The position numbers and the translations under genes were made by a program. A model generated the notes under the pieces. It was not told where the DNA came from, did no database searches, and saw nothing but the letters and a program-made list of their open reading frames with translations. Of a stretch of 64,000 bases of DNA, positions 53,015-61,987 are shown piece by piece (the first letter of the stretch is position 1; the number at the start of each line of letters is the position of its first letter). Location: positions 2,542,001-2,606,000 of the forward strand of contig NZ_LT907842.1 in the NCBI RefSeq assembly GCF_900215245.1, in the 5' to 3' direction. This DNA comes from Pseudomonas fluorescens. GTDB taxonomy: Bacteria; Pseudomonadota; Gammaproteobacteria; Pseudomonadales; Pseudomonadaceae.

Positions 53015-54310
53015 CTATCCTTGGGAACGGCACCATTGTGCAGGGTCGCTTGGGCGGCCCTGCTGACGAATAGCGAAGTACAGCGCCGGAGTGTCCTGGC
53101 CGCCACTGTTACCGACAGTGGAGATGGATTCACCGGCTTTTACAACATCACCTGCCGACTTGAGTAAAGTCTGATTGTGGCCGTAAAGGCTCAAATAGCC
53201 ATTACCGTGGTCAAGAATCACCAACAAACCAGCGCCTCGCAGCCAATCGGCAAACACCACGCGCCCGCCGTGGACGGCATGGACCTGGCTGCCGGCGGCA
53301 GCACTGATCATCACCCCATCCCACTTGGCGCGGGTGTCATCGCCACGGGTTTCACCGAAGCGTGCCAGTAGTCGACCATCAACAGGCCATGGAAGTTTTC
53401 CACGGGCTGAAGCAAAAGGTCCGCCAAAAGACTCGCCGCTGCTGGAAACCACTGGGCCAGGCGCTGCGTGCGCCGGTTTACGCGGCGCTGGCGCGTCGGT
53501 GGTGGCGGCCAGCTCGGCCTCACGCTGGCGCTTTTTTTCCGCTTCCTGCTGGGCGATCAGCGCTTTTTGCCGCGCTTCCTCGGCCTCACGTGCCTGGCGG
53601 GCCAGGGTTTCCTCGATGGTTTTGAGGACTTTGCCCAGGTCGGCCTGGTCTTGCTCGCGGGCTTGCAGCTTGGCGTCGCGGGCTTTTACGTCGTCATTGA
53701 GCTTGGCCAGGGCCTGCTGGCGTTCCTTGCGGACTTTGTCCAACTGGTCGCGCTGCGTGTCGAGGGCGGTCTTCTGGTCGAGCAATTGCGACTGCTGGTC
53801 GGCTATTTCCTGTTCGACATTGGCCAGTTGCCGCAAGGTTTCGTTAAACCCCTTCAATTGCGCCAGGCGCGCCTTGCTCAGGTAATCGTAGTAGGTGAGG
53901 GTGCGCGCAAATTTTTCCGGGTTCTGCTGGTTGAGCAGCAGCTTGAGGTATTCCTGGCGGCCGCTCTGGTAGGCGGCGCGGGCCTGGATCGCGATCAGGC
54001 GTTGCTGTTCAACGCGTGCGGTCTGGAGTTTTTTTTTCTCAGCGTCGAGTCGCTCCAGTTCCGACTCGCTCTTCTTTAATTCTTTTTGGAGCTCCTGAAC
54101 CTGCTTCTCCAGCTTGCCCATCTCGGTTTCCGTGCCGCGCAGGTCTTTCTGCACCCCGGACTTCTCTTCCTGGAGCTTGCCGAGCAGTTTTTTCAGCTCG
54201 GTAATGTCCTGACGCGTAGCGTCCAACTGTTGTTGGGTTTGTGCGCGCTCATCGGCAAACGCCGGTTGGAGCAGGCAGACTAAAGCGAGGGTAATCAAGG
54301 CGCGAAGCAT
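53015..54310 (-). CDS. envC: Murein hydrolase activator EnvC
   Basis: A 431-residue protein: signal peptide (1-19), two long coiled-coil blocks (20-150 and 170-250), and a C-terminal LytM/M23 domain. The M23 metal ligands are degenerate: the usual H-x-G-x-D is replaced in KWDGVMI and H-x-H by ALYFAIR, as in E. coli EnvC, which activates amidases rather than cutting murein. ATG 54310 precedes the signal; upstream in-frame codons are not part of it. Confidence 0.93.
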   Translation of the reverse strand: MLRALITLALVCLLQPAFADERAQTQQQLDATRQDITELKKLLGKLQEEKSGVQKDLRGTETEMGKLEKQVQELQKELKKSESELERLDAEKKKLQTARVEQQRLIAIQARAAYQSGRQEYLKLLLNQQNPEKFARTLTYYDYLSKARLAQLKGFNETLRQLANVEQEIADQQSQLLDQKTALDTQRDQLDKVRKERQQALAKLNDDVKARDAKLQAREQDQADLGKVLKTIEETLARQAREAEEARQKALIAQQEAEKKRQREAELAATTDAPAPRKPAHAAPGPVVSSSGESFGGPFASARGKLPWPVDGRLLARFGETRGDDTRAKWDGVMISAAAGSQVHAVHGGRVVFADWLRGAGLLVILDHGNGYLSLYGHNQTLLKSAGDVVKAGESISTVGNSGGQDTPALYFAIRQQGRPSDPAQWCRSQG

Positions 54311-54456
54311 AGAGGCGGGCGACACCAGGGAAAGGGACGGCCTAGTATGCCCGCCAAGCGCCGCAAAAAAAACGCCCAATTCGGGCTGGAAGGCAAGATA
54401 GGTGCCGAGTGGCGGGCATATGGCAAAAAGACATCTGCCAAACGCTGGCGATCGAA

Positions 54457-54545
54457 TGTGGGAGGGGGCTTGCTCCCGAAGGCGGTGAGTCAGTCAAATA
54501 GAGGTCGACTGATCCACCGCTTTCGGGAGCAAGCCCCCTCCCACA
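54457..54545. repeat. REPIN 1 (GGGGGC variant)
   Basis: Two inverted REP sequences with outer arms TGTGGGAGGGGGCTTGCTCC and its complement, inner segment of about 45 bases. The arms carry GGGGGC instead of the GCGGGC of the other four elements, so it belongs to a different REP subgroup. It sits between convergent-facing ends of envC and gpmI transcripts, upstream of envC. Confidence 0.9.
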
Positions 54546-54560
54546 AGGTTTTGCGGTGTG

Positions 54561-56087
54561 TCAGACCAGGATTGAGGTGCCGGTCATCTCTTTCGGCTTC
54601 TCCAGCCCCATCAGCTTCAGCATGGTCGGCGCCACGTCCGCCAGCACGCCGCCTTCACGCACTTTCAGGTCGCGCTTGCCGACATAGATGAACGGCACCG
54701 GCTCGGTGGTGTGAGCGGTGTGGGCCTGGCCGGTGGATTCGTCGGACATCTGCTCGCAGTTGCCGTGGTCGGCGGTGATCAGCGCCTCGCCGCCGACTTT
54801 CTCCAGGGCGTCGACGATACGGCCGACGCACAGGTCCAGGCATTCCACGGCTTTTACAGCTGCTTGCAGGTTGCCACTGTGGCCGACCATGTCGCCGTTG
54901 GCGTAGTTGACCACGATCACGTCGTAACGCTGGTGTTCGATGGCATCGACGATCTTGTCGGTGACTTCCGGCGCGCTCATTTCCGGCTGCAGGTCGTAGG
55001 TGGCGACTTTTGGCGATGGAATCAGGATGCGCTCTTCACCCGGGAACGGTTCTTCACGGCCGCCGGAGAAGAAGAACGTCACGTGGGCGTATTTCTCGGT
55101 TTCGGCGATGCGCAGCTGGGTCTTGCCGTTTTTCGCCAGGTAATCGCCCAGCACGTTTTCCAGGCTACCCGGGGCAAAAGCTGCCGGGGCCGGGATGTTG
55201 GCGGCGTATTGGGTGAGCATGACGAACTCGACCTTCGGCTGGCGGGCGCGCTCGAAGTCTTTGAAGCCGGCATCGACAAACACGTGGCTCAGTTCGCGGG
55301 CACGGTCGGCGCGGAAGTTCATGAACACCACGGCATCGCCGTCTTCAACTTTGACCGGCTCGCCGACGGTGGTGGCTTTGACGAACTCATCGCTCTCGCC
55401 ACGCGCGTAGGCGGCTTCCAGGCCTTCCTGGGCGGTGGCGGCGTTGAATTCGGCCTGGCCGTCGACGATCAGGTTGTAAGCCTGGGAGACGCGGTCCCAA
55501 CGGTTGTCGCGGTCCATGGCGAAGTAACGGCCGACCAGGCTGGCGATACGGCCTTTGCCGAGCGCAGCGAAGGTGGCGTCGAGCAGTTCGATGGACGATT
55601 GCGCGCTTTTAGGCGGGGTGTCGCGGCCATCGAGGAAGGCGTGCAGGTAGATCTTGTCGGCGCCGCGCTTGAAGGCCAGTTCGGCCATCGCGACCAGGTG
55701 GTCCTGGTGGCTGTGAACGCCGCCGTCGGACAGCAAGCCCATGAAGTGCACGGCCTTGCCGGCGGCGACTGCTTTATCCACCGCCGCGCAGATCGTCGGG
55801 TTCTCGAAGAACTCGCCGTCGCGGATCGATTTGGTCACGCGTGTGAAGTCTTGGTATACCACTCGTCCGGCGCCGAGGTTCATGTGGCCGACTTCCGAGT
55901 TGCCCATCTGGCCGTCCGGCAGACCCACGTCCATACCGGAACCGGAGATCAGGCCGTTGGGTACGGTGGCAGTCAGGCGGTCGAGTACCGGCTTGTTGGC
56001 CGAGTACACGGCGTTGTCGTGGTGGCTTTCACTGTGTCCGAAGCCATCGAGAATTATCAGGACCAAAGGTTTAGGCGTGGTAGTCAT
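54561..56087 (-). CDS. gpmI: 2,3-bisphosphoglycerate-independent phosphoglycerate mutase
   Basis: A 508-residue glycolytic enzyme. Metal site Asp14 in L-I-I-L-D-G-F-G, catalytic Ser64 in M-G-N-S-E-V-G-H, and the C-terminal motifs [18 protein letters not shown] are all present. ATG 56087 has GAGAGGATC upstream. It stands first in the leftward gpmI-envC-ctpA-deacetylase run, though a REPIN separates it from envC. Confidence 0.97.
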   Translation of the reverse strand: MTTTPKPLVLIILDGFGHSESHHDNAVYSANKPVLDRLTATVPNGLISGSGMDVGLPDGQMGNSEVGHMNLGAGRVVYQDFTRVTKSIRDGEFFENPTICAAVDKAVAAGKAVHFMGLLSDGGVHSHQDHLVAMAELAFKRGADKIYLHAFLDGRDTPPKSAQSSIELLDATFAALGKGRIASLVGRYFAMDRDNRWDRVSQAYNLIVDGQAEFNAATAQEGLEAAYARGESDEFVKATTVGEPVKVEDGDAVVFMNFRADRARELSHVFVDAGFKDFERARQPKVEFVMLTQYAANIPAPAAFAPGSLENVLGDYLAKNGKTQLRIAETEKYAHVTFFFSGGREEPFPGEERILIPSPKVATYDLQPEMSAPEVTDKIVDAIEHQRYDVIVVNYANGDMVGHSGNLQAAVKAVECLDLCVGRIVDALEKVGGEALITADHGNCEQMSDESTGQAHTAHTTEPVPFIYVGKRDLKVREGGVLADVAPTMLKLMGLEKPKEMTGTSILV

Positions 56088-56238
56088 AGATCCTCTCGCG
56101 GCGGTAATAAAGGAAGGCATTCTAAAAGTGAGTGGCAGTCTAAAGCGAAGTTCCGACCACGTCACCGCTTTACGGGGGTTGGCCGCCCCTGACGGCTGTG
56201 TATACTTACCGCCATTTTAACGCCCTGGAACCTCCTTG

Positions 56239-56652
56239 ATGGTTGATCACCTGATTGCATTTGCCACTGCCCACTACCTGCTCGCGGGTGCCTTCGTCAT
56301 CCTGCTGGCGCTGCTGATCGCTCATGAAATGAGCCGCGGTGGCCGCAGCCTGAGCACGTCGGAGCTGACCGCGCTGGTCAACAAGGATGAGGCCGTTGTC
56401 GTGGATATTCGCCCGGCCAAGGATTTCGCTGCCGGGCATATCGTCGGCGCACTGAACATTCCGCAGGACAAGCTGATCGCACGCCTGGCCGAGCTGGAAA
56501 AATACAAAGCCAAGACCATCATCCTGGTCGACGCCCAAGGCCAGCACGCCGGCACCCACGCCCGCGAGATGCTCAAGACCGGTTTCACCGCCGCCAAACT
56601 GTCCGGCGGTATTGGCAGCTGGAAGGCCGATAACCTGCCGCTGGTGAAGTGA
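56239..56652 (+). CDS. Membrane-anchored rhodanese-like protein without active-site Cys (YibN-like)
   Basis: A 137-residue protein with an N-terminal membrane helix (LLAGAFVILLALLIA) and a rhodanese domain (residues 40-137: VVVDIRPAKDFAAGHIVGALNIP, GIGSWKADNLPLVK). The active-site loop reads V-D-A-Q-G-Q-H-A, with no cysteine in the protein, so sulphur transfer is unlikely. YibN relatives are linked to membrane protein export, fitting the grxC-secB neighbours. ATG 56239; TTG just upstream. Confidence 0.86.
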   Translation: MVDHLIAFATAHYLLAGAFVILLALLIAHEMSRGGRSLSTSELTALVNKDEAVVVDIRPAKDFAAGHIVGALNIPQDKLIARLAELEKYKAKTIILVDAQGQHAGTHAREMLKTGFTAAKLSGGIGSWKADNLPLVK

Positions 56653-56653
56653 T

Positions 56654-56908
56654 ATGAGCCAGGTCGTCGTTTATTCCAGCGATTATTGCCCTTACTGCAT
56701 GCGGGCCAAGGCCTTGCTTGAGAAAAAAGGCGTTGCCTTCGAAGAGATCAAGGTCGACGGCAAGCCCCAGGTGCGCGCCGAGATGACCAAGAAAGCGGGA
56801 CGCACGTCCGTGCCGCAGATCTGGATCGGCGACAAGCATGTCGGTGGTTGCGATGACCTGTTCGCTCTGGAGCGCGCCGGTAAACTCGATGCGCTGCTGC
56901 TCGTCTGA
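56654..56908 (+). CDS. grxC: Glutaredoxin 3
   Basis: An 84-residue glutaredoxin with dithiol active site Cys12-Pro-Tyr-Cys15 and the cis-proline motif RTSVPQIWIGDKHVGGCDDL for glutathione binding. It lies one base after the rhodanese gene and 42 before secB, the conserved yibN-grxC-secB order. Confidence 0.96.
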   Translation: MSQVVVYSSDYCPYCMRAKALLEKKGVAFEEIKVDGKPQVRAEMTKKAGRTSVPQIWIGDKHVGGCDDLFALERAGKLDALLLV

Positions 56909-56950
56909 CGCCAAAACCCTAAAAGACCCCAAGATCAAGAAGGATCTGCG

Positions 56951-57430
56951 ATGACTGACCAACAGAACACCGAAGCAGCAGAAGCCCAAGGCCCACAATT
57001 CTCGCTGCAGCGGATCTACGTGCGTGACCTGTCGTTCGAAGCGCCGAAAAGCCCGGCTATCTTCCGTCAGGAATGGACGCCAAGCGTTGCGCTGGACCTG
57101 AACACCCGTCAAAAGGCACTGGAAGGTGACTTCCACGAAGTCGTGCTGACCCTGTCGGTCACCGTCAAGAACGGCGAAGAAGTCGCTTTCATCGCTGAAG
57201 TGCAACAGGCTGGTATCTTCCTGATCCAGGGCCTGGACGAAGCGTCCATGAGCCACACCCTGGGTGCGTTCTGCCCGAACATCCTGTTCCCGTATGCCCG
57301 TGAGACCCTGGACAGCCTGGTCACCCGTGGCTCGTTCCCGGCGCTGATGCTGGCTCCGGTGAACTTCGATGCCCTGTACGCTCAAGAGCTGCAGCGCATG
57401 CAAACAGAAGGTTCGTCGACTGTTCAATAA
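56951..57430 (+). CDS. secB: Protein-export chaperone SecB
   Basis: A 159-residue cytosolic chaperone that keeps precursors unfolded and delivers them to SecA. Family markers: [19 protein letters not shown] near the start, and [16 protein letters not shown] near the C-terminus. AAGGATC ribosome site. A REPIN follows. Confidence 0.98.
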   Translation: MTDQQNTEAAEAQGPQFSLQRIYVRDLSFEAPKSPAIFRQEWTPSVALDLNTRQKALEGDFHEVVLTLSVTVKNGEEVAFIAEVQQAGIFLIQGLDEASMSHTLGAFCPNILFPYARETLDSLVTRGSFPALMLAPVNFDALYAQELQRMQTEGSSTVQ

Positions 57431-57458
57431 GCTGTTCTGAGCAACGACACCGATCAAA

Positions 57459-57548
57459 TGTGGGAGCGGGCTTGCTCGCGAATGCGGTACTTCAGTCGAT
57501 ATCTTCGTTGACTGACACTCCGCTTTCGCGAGCAAGCCCGCTCCCACA
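57459..57548. repeat. REPIN 2
   Basis: A 90-base inverted pair of REP sequences (arms TGTGGGAGCGGGCTTGCTCG and its complement) around a middle with a TTCAGTCGATATC stretch. Located between secB and the convergent trmL gene. Confidence 0.93.
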
Positions 57549-57562
57549 TTTGTTATGCGGTG

Positions 57563-58018
57563 TTATTTAAAGCCGAGCTGGCGCCAGCCTTCGTAGACGG
57601 CAACGGCCACGGTGTTGGACAGGTTCAAGCTGCGGCAACCCTCGCGCATTGGCAGGCGCAGGCGATGGCCGTCGGGCAGGGCATCGAGCACCTCGGCCGG
57701 CAGGCCACGGCTTTCCGGGCCGAACAGGAAGGCGTCGCCTTCGGCAAAGCGGGCATCATGAAACGGCCGCGAGCCCTTGGTGGTGAACGCGAACAGCCGT
57801 GGGTGGCCAAGGCTTTCCAGGCAGCTGGCCAAATCGGCGTGGCGCTTGAGGGTGGCGTACTCGTGGTAGTCCAGCCCGGCGCGGCGCAGGCGCTTGTCGT
57901 CCATGTCGAAGCCCAGCGGCTCGATCAAATGCAGGTGGCAGCCACTGTTGGCGCACAGCCTGATAACGTTGCCGGTATTCGGCGGAATTTCTGGTTGAAA
58001 AAGGATGACGTGAAACAT
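57563..58018 (-). CDS. trmL: tRNA (cytidine/uridine-2'-O-)-methyltransferase TrmL
   Basis: A 151-residue SPOUT methyltransferase that modifies the wobble ribose of tRNA-Leu. The trefoil-knot motifs are clear: N-T-G-N-V-I-R-L-C-A-N, L-F-G-P-E-S-R-G-L-P and L-N-L-S-N-T-V-A-V-A-V-Y-E. Start ATG at 58018 shares bases with the divergent next gene's ATG. Confidence 0.95.
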   Translation of the reverse strand: MFHVILFQPEIPPNTGNVIRLCANSGCHLHLIEPLGFDMDDKRLRRAGLDYHEYATLKRHADLASCLESLGHPRLFAFTTKGSRPFHDARFAEGDAFLFGPESRGLPAEVLDALPDGHRLRLPMREGCRSLNLSNTVAVAVYEGWRQLGFK

Positions 58019-58457
58019 GCACGGCTCCGAAGGCAAAGATGCGCTGCATTCTACCCCTGAAGACGACCCAAGACCGAAGCTATTGCCCAAGGTCATGGGC
58101 TCATTGGCGATTGTCGGTTTGATGATCGGCCTGATGATCGGCCGCTTGACCACCCCGGACCCGGTTGAGCTGCAGCAGGTCGAGACCGCTGCGGACAATG
58201 TGGTGGTGTGGTTCAACAGTGAGCCCAAGCTGCACGGCGAACATATCGATGGCACCGTGGCGCTGTTGTTCGACGCGCAAGGCAAGGCCGCCAGTGGGCA
58301 GCTCAAGGTCAATGACAACGATGTGAATTGGCGCATCCGCAAAACGGATGGCGGCTTGCTGCTGAACCTGGTGGCGGCTCGGCCATTGCACGGGGAGTGG
58401 AAAGGCGAGAAGGCCGATGGCCGCTGGCGGTTGGAGATCCATCTCCGAGAGCAATAA
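58017..58457 (+). CDS. Hypothetical single-span membrane protein
   Basis: A 146-residue protein with a cytoplasmic-like polar N-terminus, one membrane helix (about 28-44, GSLAIVGLMIGLMIG) and a beta-rich periplasmic domain. Its first ATG (58017) overlaps the trmL start codon on the other strand (CATG). An internal ATG at 58095 right before the membrane helix is an equally possible start and would remove the overlap. No family recognised. Confidence 0.62.
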   Translation: MHGSEGKDALHSTPEDDPRPKLLPKVMGSLAIVGLMIGLMIGRLTTPDPVELQQVETAADNVVVWFNSEPKLHGEHIDGTVALLFDAQGKAASGQLKVNDNDVNWRIRKTDGGLLLNLVAARPLHGEWKGEKADGRWRLEIHLREQ

Positions 58458-58745
58458 AAGAGGGAATTCCCGGCCTGCCTGTACCAAGGTTCCCAAAACG
58501 GGCTGGGGCTATGGGCGCTGTGCCGCATAAGCCCCGGGTGTAAAGAAGGGAGTTCCCGGCCTGCCTGTACCAGGGCTCCCAAAACGGGGTGAAGCCTTAC
58601 AAGGCTTCGGTATTAAAGAGGGAATCCCCGGCCTGCCTGTACCGAGGTTCCCGAAACGGGTGTGGGGCACGACGCGGTTCGCATCAAGCACCCCGGGTGT
58701 AAAGAGGGGATTCTCGGCCTGCCTGTACCAAGGTCCCCGAAACTG
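58458..58745. repeat. Tandem repeat array, four copies with alternating 86/72-base spacing
   Basis: The 15-mer CGGCCTGCCTGTACC occurs at 58471, 58557, 58629 and 58715, each followed by (A/G)(A/G)GG-(T/C)-(T/C)CCC-(A/G)AAAC-(G/T)GG-like sequence. Copies 1 and 3 are preceded by TAAA(A)GAGGGAATxCC, copies 2 and 4 by CCCCGGGTGTAAAGA. The higher-order period is therefore 158 bases. Small inverted repeats occur between (for example GAAGCCT-TAC-AAGGCTTC at about 58592-58609). No protein is supported. Confidence 0.8.
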
Positions 58746-58816
58746 GGTTATGTCAGGGTTATTGCAGGGCGCGTGCCAGAGTTTGCAATGTGTGCCAAAA
58801 AAAATTGCCAGAATGC

Positions 58817-58843
58817 GCAAAGCCCCGGAATACGGGGCTTTGC
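58817..58843 (+). terminator. Strong hairpin terminator
   Basis: GCAAAGCCCCG and CGGGGCTTTGC form an 11-bp stem with five-base loop GAATA, followed by TGTTTTTG. It reads rightward and would end transcription from the repeat region or from an unannotated short RNA just upstream. Confidence 0.7.
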
Positions 58844-58963
58844 TGTTTTTGCGATTTGATTTTTTGTTGATTCGGCGGGTGTTTCAGGCTGGCTGGACGT
58901 GCGCGATGCTAGTTCATGGTGCATTGAAGCGGTGCACGATCCCAAACCTTGTGGAGAACCAAA

Positions 58964-59053
58964 TGTGGGAGCGGGCTTGCTCGCGAAGGCGGTGTGTCAG
59001 TCAATGCATCTGCTGACTGACACACCGCCTTCGCGAGCAAGCCCGCTCCCACA
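58964..59053. repeat. REPIN 3
   Basis: A 90-base inverted pair with near-perfect arms of about 38 bases (extending inward through AAGGCGGTGTGTCAG) and a short centre CAATGCATCTG. Located downstream of ntrC. Confidence 0.95.
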
Positions 59054-59082
59054 GGGGATCTTCAGTGGATCAGGAAGAGGTG

Positions 59083-60519
59083 TTAAGCCTCATCACCCTC
59101 GTCATCATCCCCGCCATCGACCTTCATCCCCAACTCCTTGATCTTGCGCGTCAAGGTGTTGCGGCCCCAGCCGAGCAGCACGGCGGCGTCGCGGCGGCGG
59201 CCGGCGGTATGCTTCAAGGCGGTTTCGATCATGATGCGCTCGAAGGCCGGTACGGCGCTGTCCAGCAGGTTCGATTGCCCACGAGCCAGGGCCTGGTCGG
59301 CCCACTGGCGCAGCGCTTGCTCCCAGTTGGTGACCGGCGCGGAGTCCTGCGGCAGGCTCAACAGCTCCGGCGGCAGGTCGCTGATATGCACCTCACGCCC
59401 GGATGCCATCACGGTGATCCAGCGGCAGGTGTTTTCCAGCTGGCGCACGTTGCCCGGCCACGGCAGGTTCTTCAGGTATTCCTCGGTCTCGCTTTTCAGC
59501 AGCTTCGGCTCGACGGCCAGCTCCTGGGCGGCGCGGCTGAGGAAGTGGCGGGCGAGGGTCGGGATGTCTTCGCGGCGGTCCGACATGCGTGGGATGTGGA
59601 TACGGATCACGTTCAGACGGTGGAACAAGTCTTCGCGGAACTTGCCCGCGTGCACCAGGGTTTCGAGGTTCTGGTGCGTCGCGGCGATGATGCGCACGTC
59701 GACCTTGACCGGCGTGTGCCCGCCAACGCGGTAGAACTCGCCGTCGGCCAATACGCGCAGCAAGCGGGTTTGGGTGTCGGCCGGCATGTCGCCGATTTCA
59801 TCGAGGAACAGTGTGCCGCCGTCCGCCTGTTCAAAGCGGCCACGCCGCAGGTTGGCGGCGCCGGTGAACGCGCCTTTCTCATGGCCGAACAGCTCGGACT
59901 CCATCAAGTCCTTGGGAATCGCCGCCATGTTCAGCGCGATAAACGGCGAGGCCGCCCGTGGGCTGTGACGGTGCAGCGCATGAGCGACAAGCTCTTTACC
60001 GGTACCCGACTCGCCATTGATCAACACGGTGATGTTGGAGTGGCTCAAGCGCCCGATGGCGCGAAACACTTCCTGCATCGCCGGCGCTTCGCCGATGATT
60101 TCCGGGGTGCGGGTCAGCGCGGGTGGGGCTTCCTGGCTTTGTTGTTCCTGGGCGTGCTGGTTGGCGCGCTTGACCAGCGCCACCGCCTCGTCCACGTCGA
60201 ATGGCTTGGGCAGGTACTCAAAGGCGCCGCCCTGATAGGACGCGACAGCGCTGTCCAGGTCCGAGTGCGCGGTCATGATGATCACTGGCAGGCGCGGGTG
60301 CTGCTCGCGGATCCGCGCCAGCAAGTCCAGGCCACTGGCGCCGGGCATGCGGATGTCGGAGATGATCACATCCGGCTGCTGACGAGCCAGGCGGCTCATC
60401 ACCCCGTCGGCGCTGTCAAAGCTCTGGGTGGTCATGCCTTCCTGTTGCAAGGCTTTCTCGAGGACCCAGCGGATAGAACGGTCGTCATCGACGATCCAGA
60501 CGGTTTCACTACGGCTCAT
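59083..60519 (-). CDS. ntrC: Nitrogen regulation response regulator NtrC
   Basis: A 478-residue sigma-54 activator. Receiver domain with phospho-acceptor Asp55 in I-S-D-I-R-M-P, AAA+ domain with Walker A G-E-S-G-T-G-K-E and the sigma-54 contact loop G-A-F-T-G-A, and a C-terminal Fis-type helix-turn-helix (RRRDAAVLLGWGRNTLTRKIKELG). Activates glnA and nitrogen assimilation genes. Overlaps ntrB by four bases. Confidence 0.98.
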   Translation of the reverse strand: MSRSETVWIVDDDRSIRWVLEKALQQEGMTTQSFDSADGVMSRLARQQPDVIISDIRMPGASGLDLLARIREQHPRLPVIIMTAHSDLDSAVASYQGGAFEYLPKPFDVDEAVALVKRANQHAQEQQSQEAPPALTRTPEIIGEAPAMQEVFRAIGRLSHSNITVLINGESGTGKELVAHALHRHSPRAASPFIALNMAAIPKDLMESELFGHEKGAFTGAANLRRGRFEQADGGTLFLDEIGDMPADTQTRLLRVLADGEFYRVGGHTPVKVDVRIIAATHQNLETLVHAGKFREDLFHRLNVIRIHIPRMSDRREDIPTLARHFLSRAAQELAVEPKLLKSETEEYLKNLPWPGNVRQLENTCRWITVMASGREVHISDLPPELLSLPQDSAPVTNWEQALRQWADQALARGQSNLLDSAVPAFERIMIETALKHTAGRRRDAAVLLGWGRNTLTRKIKELGMKVDGGDDDEGDEA

Positions 60520-61601
60520 GTCGATGGGGCTCCTTGTTCCAGAGGCAGAAAGATCGAGAACGTGGTGTGGCCAGGATGGCTCTCACATTCGATCAGACCC
60601 TGGTGCTGGCTGATGATGTTCTGGGTAATGGCCAGGCCCAGCCCGGTACCGTCCGGGCGGCCGCTGACCATGGGAAAGAAGATGGTTTCCTGCAGGTCCG
60701 CAGGAATGCCCGGGCCGTTGTCGATGATCTCGACTTTGGTCACCAGGCGATGGCGCACATGGCCGATGGTGAACTGGCGCAGGGCGCGGGTGCGCAGGCT
60801 GATGCGGCCCAGGCGCAGCTCGTTCTGGCTGCTGATGGCCTGCATGGCGTTGCGCACGATATTAAGCACCGCCTGAATCATTTGTTCGCGGTCGATCAAT
60901 ACATCGGGAATGCTCGGGTCGTAGTCGCGCACCAGCGTGATGCAGCCTTGGCTTTCGGCTTCCACCAACTGGCAGACGCGCTCCAGCACCTCATGCACGT
61001 TGGTCATGGCCAAGGAGGGCAACTTGTTCGAGCCGAGCATGCGGTCCACCAGGTTACGCAGGCGGTCGGCTTCCTCGATGATGACGTTGGTGTAGTCCTT
61101 GAGGTGCTCGTCGGGCAGTTCGCGGGCGAGCAGTTGCGCCGCGCCGCGAATCCCGCCCAGCGGGTTCTTGATTTCATGGGCCAGGCCGCGCACCAGCATC
61201 TTGCTGGTTTCCTGCTTGGACAGCTGCGCTTCTTCTTTGGTGATGCGCAGCAAGCGGTCGCGGGGGTGCACTTCGAGCAACAGCAACGTTGCGCCGTTGC
61301 TCAGGATTGGGGTCACGGCGTAGTCGACGGTCAGCGTCTGGCCAGTGAGGGCAGTGAGCATCGCTTCACGCTTGGTGAACGGGTGTGCCTGTTCCACCGC
61401 CTGGCGCAACGAGCTCAAGGCTTCGGCCGACTCGGTGAACAATTCGCTGATGAACTGCCCATGGCTGCGCTGGCCGCTGATGGCCAGGAGCATCTCCGCC
61501 GCCGGGTTCATGTACTCAAGACGCAGGTCGTCATTGAGCAGGATGGTCGCGGTGGTCAGGTTGTCGAGTAACAAACGGTGCAGTGCATCGCTGATGGTCA
61601 T
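60516..61601 (-). CDS. ntrB: Nitrogen regulation sensor kinase NtrB
   Basis: A 361-residue cytosolic kinase: PAS domain (about 10-115), H-box with His142 in R-G-L-A-H-E-I-K-N-P-L-G-G, and a catalytic ATP domain with N, G1 and G2 boxes (VLNIVRNAMQA, DNGPGIP, GTGLGLAI). PII protein controls its kinase/phosphatase balance. No membrane span, as expected. Confidence 0.97.
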   Translation of the reverse strand: MTISDALHRLLLDNLTTATILLNDDLRLEYMNPAAEMLLAISGQRSHGQFISELFTESAEALSSLRQAVEQAHPFTKREAMLTALTGQTLTVDYAVTPILSNGATLLLLEVHPRDRLLRITKEEAQLSKQETSKMLVRGLAHEIKNPLGGIRGAAQLLARELPDEHLKDYTNVIIEEADRLRNLVDRMLGSNKLPSLAMTNVHEVLERVCQLVEAESQGCITLVRDYDPSIPDVLIDREQMIQAVLNIVRNAMQAISSQNELRLGRISLRTRALRQFTIGHVRHRLVTKVEIIDNGPGIPADLQETIFFPMVSGRPDGTGLGLAITQNIISQHQGLIECESHPGHTTFSIFLPLEQGAPST

Positions 61602-61876
61602 CAGGACCTCTTTTGGAGCAAGGCGCGGGCTTGAGGCACACGCTGATACAAGGAAAATGCAAAAACCAAACCAAGGCTCCGAAAAGAAGCGTTAAAGCCC
61701 TGAAATAGGGGTTTAAGGCGCGAAACTGTGGCGTTCTGCCAGCTTGTTCGGGAAGAATCGAACCAAAATGGGCTGGGCAGGTGGGAAGCGTGCAAGCTAT
61801 CGCACCAATATAGTGCAGTTTTGTGAAGGTTGTTCAGGAAGGCTTGGAAGGCGCAACTGAATGCACCGAGTCCAAA
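61602..61876. other. Region upstream of ntrB, nothing decisive
   Basis: With REPIN 4, this fills the gap of about 386 bases between ntrB and the chorismate mutase gene. It must hold the ntrB promoter unless transcription reads through from the right. No clean sigma-54 or sigma-70 site was found (see rejected items). Confidence 0.4.
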
Positions 61877-61966
61877 TGTGGGAGCGGGCTTGCTCGCGAA
61901 GGCGGTGTTTCAGTTAATGCATCAGGTGACTGACACACCGCCTTCGCGAGCAAGCCCGCTCCCACA
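61877..61966. repeat. REPIN 4
   Basis: A 90-base inverted REP pair, arms as in REPIN 3 with one mismatch (TTTCAG for TGTCAG). It lies directly downstream of the chorismate mutase stop and upstream of ntrB. Confidence 0.94.
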
Positions 61967-61987
61967 ATTTTGATTGGGTTTCAGGCC

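Noticed and set aside
58458..58745. CRISPR array
   Set aside because: Only four repeats, spacing of 72 and 86 with related rather than unique intervening sequence, and no cas genes.
58509..58820. 103-codon minus-strand frame with FGxxGTGRPG repeats
   Set aside because: The peptide repeats only reflect the DNA tandem repeats; no ribosome site or domain.
61845..61870. Sigma-54 promoter for ntrB (leftward GGTGCATTCAGTTGC)
   Set aside because: GG and GC are 11 bases apart rather than 10 and the TGGCAC half is poor.
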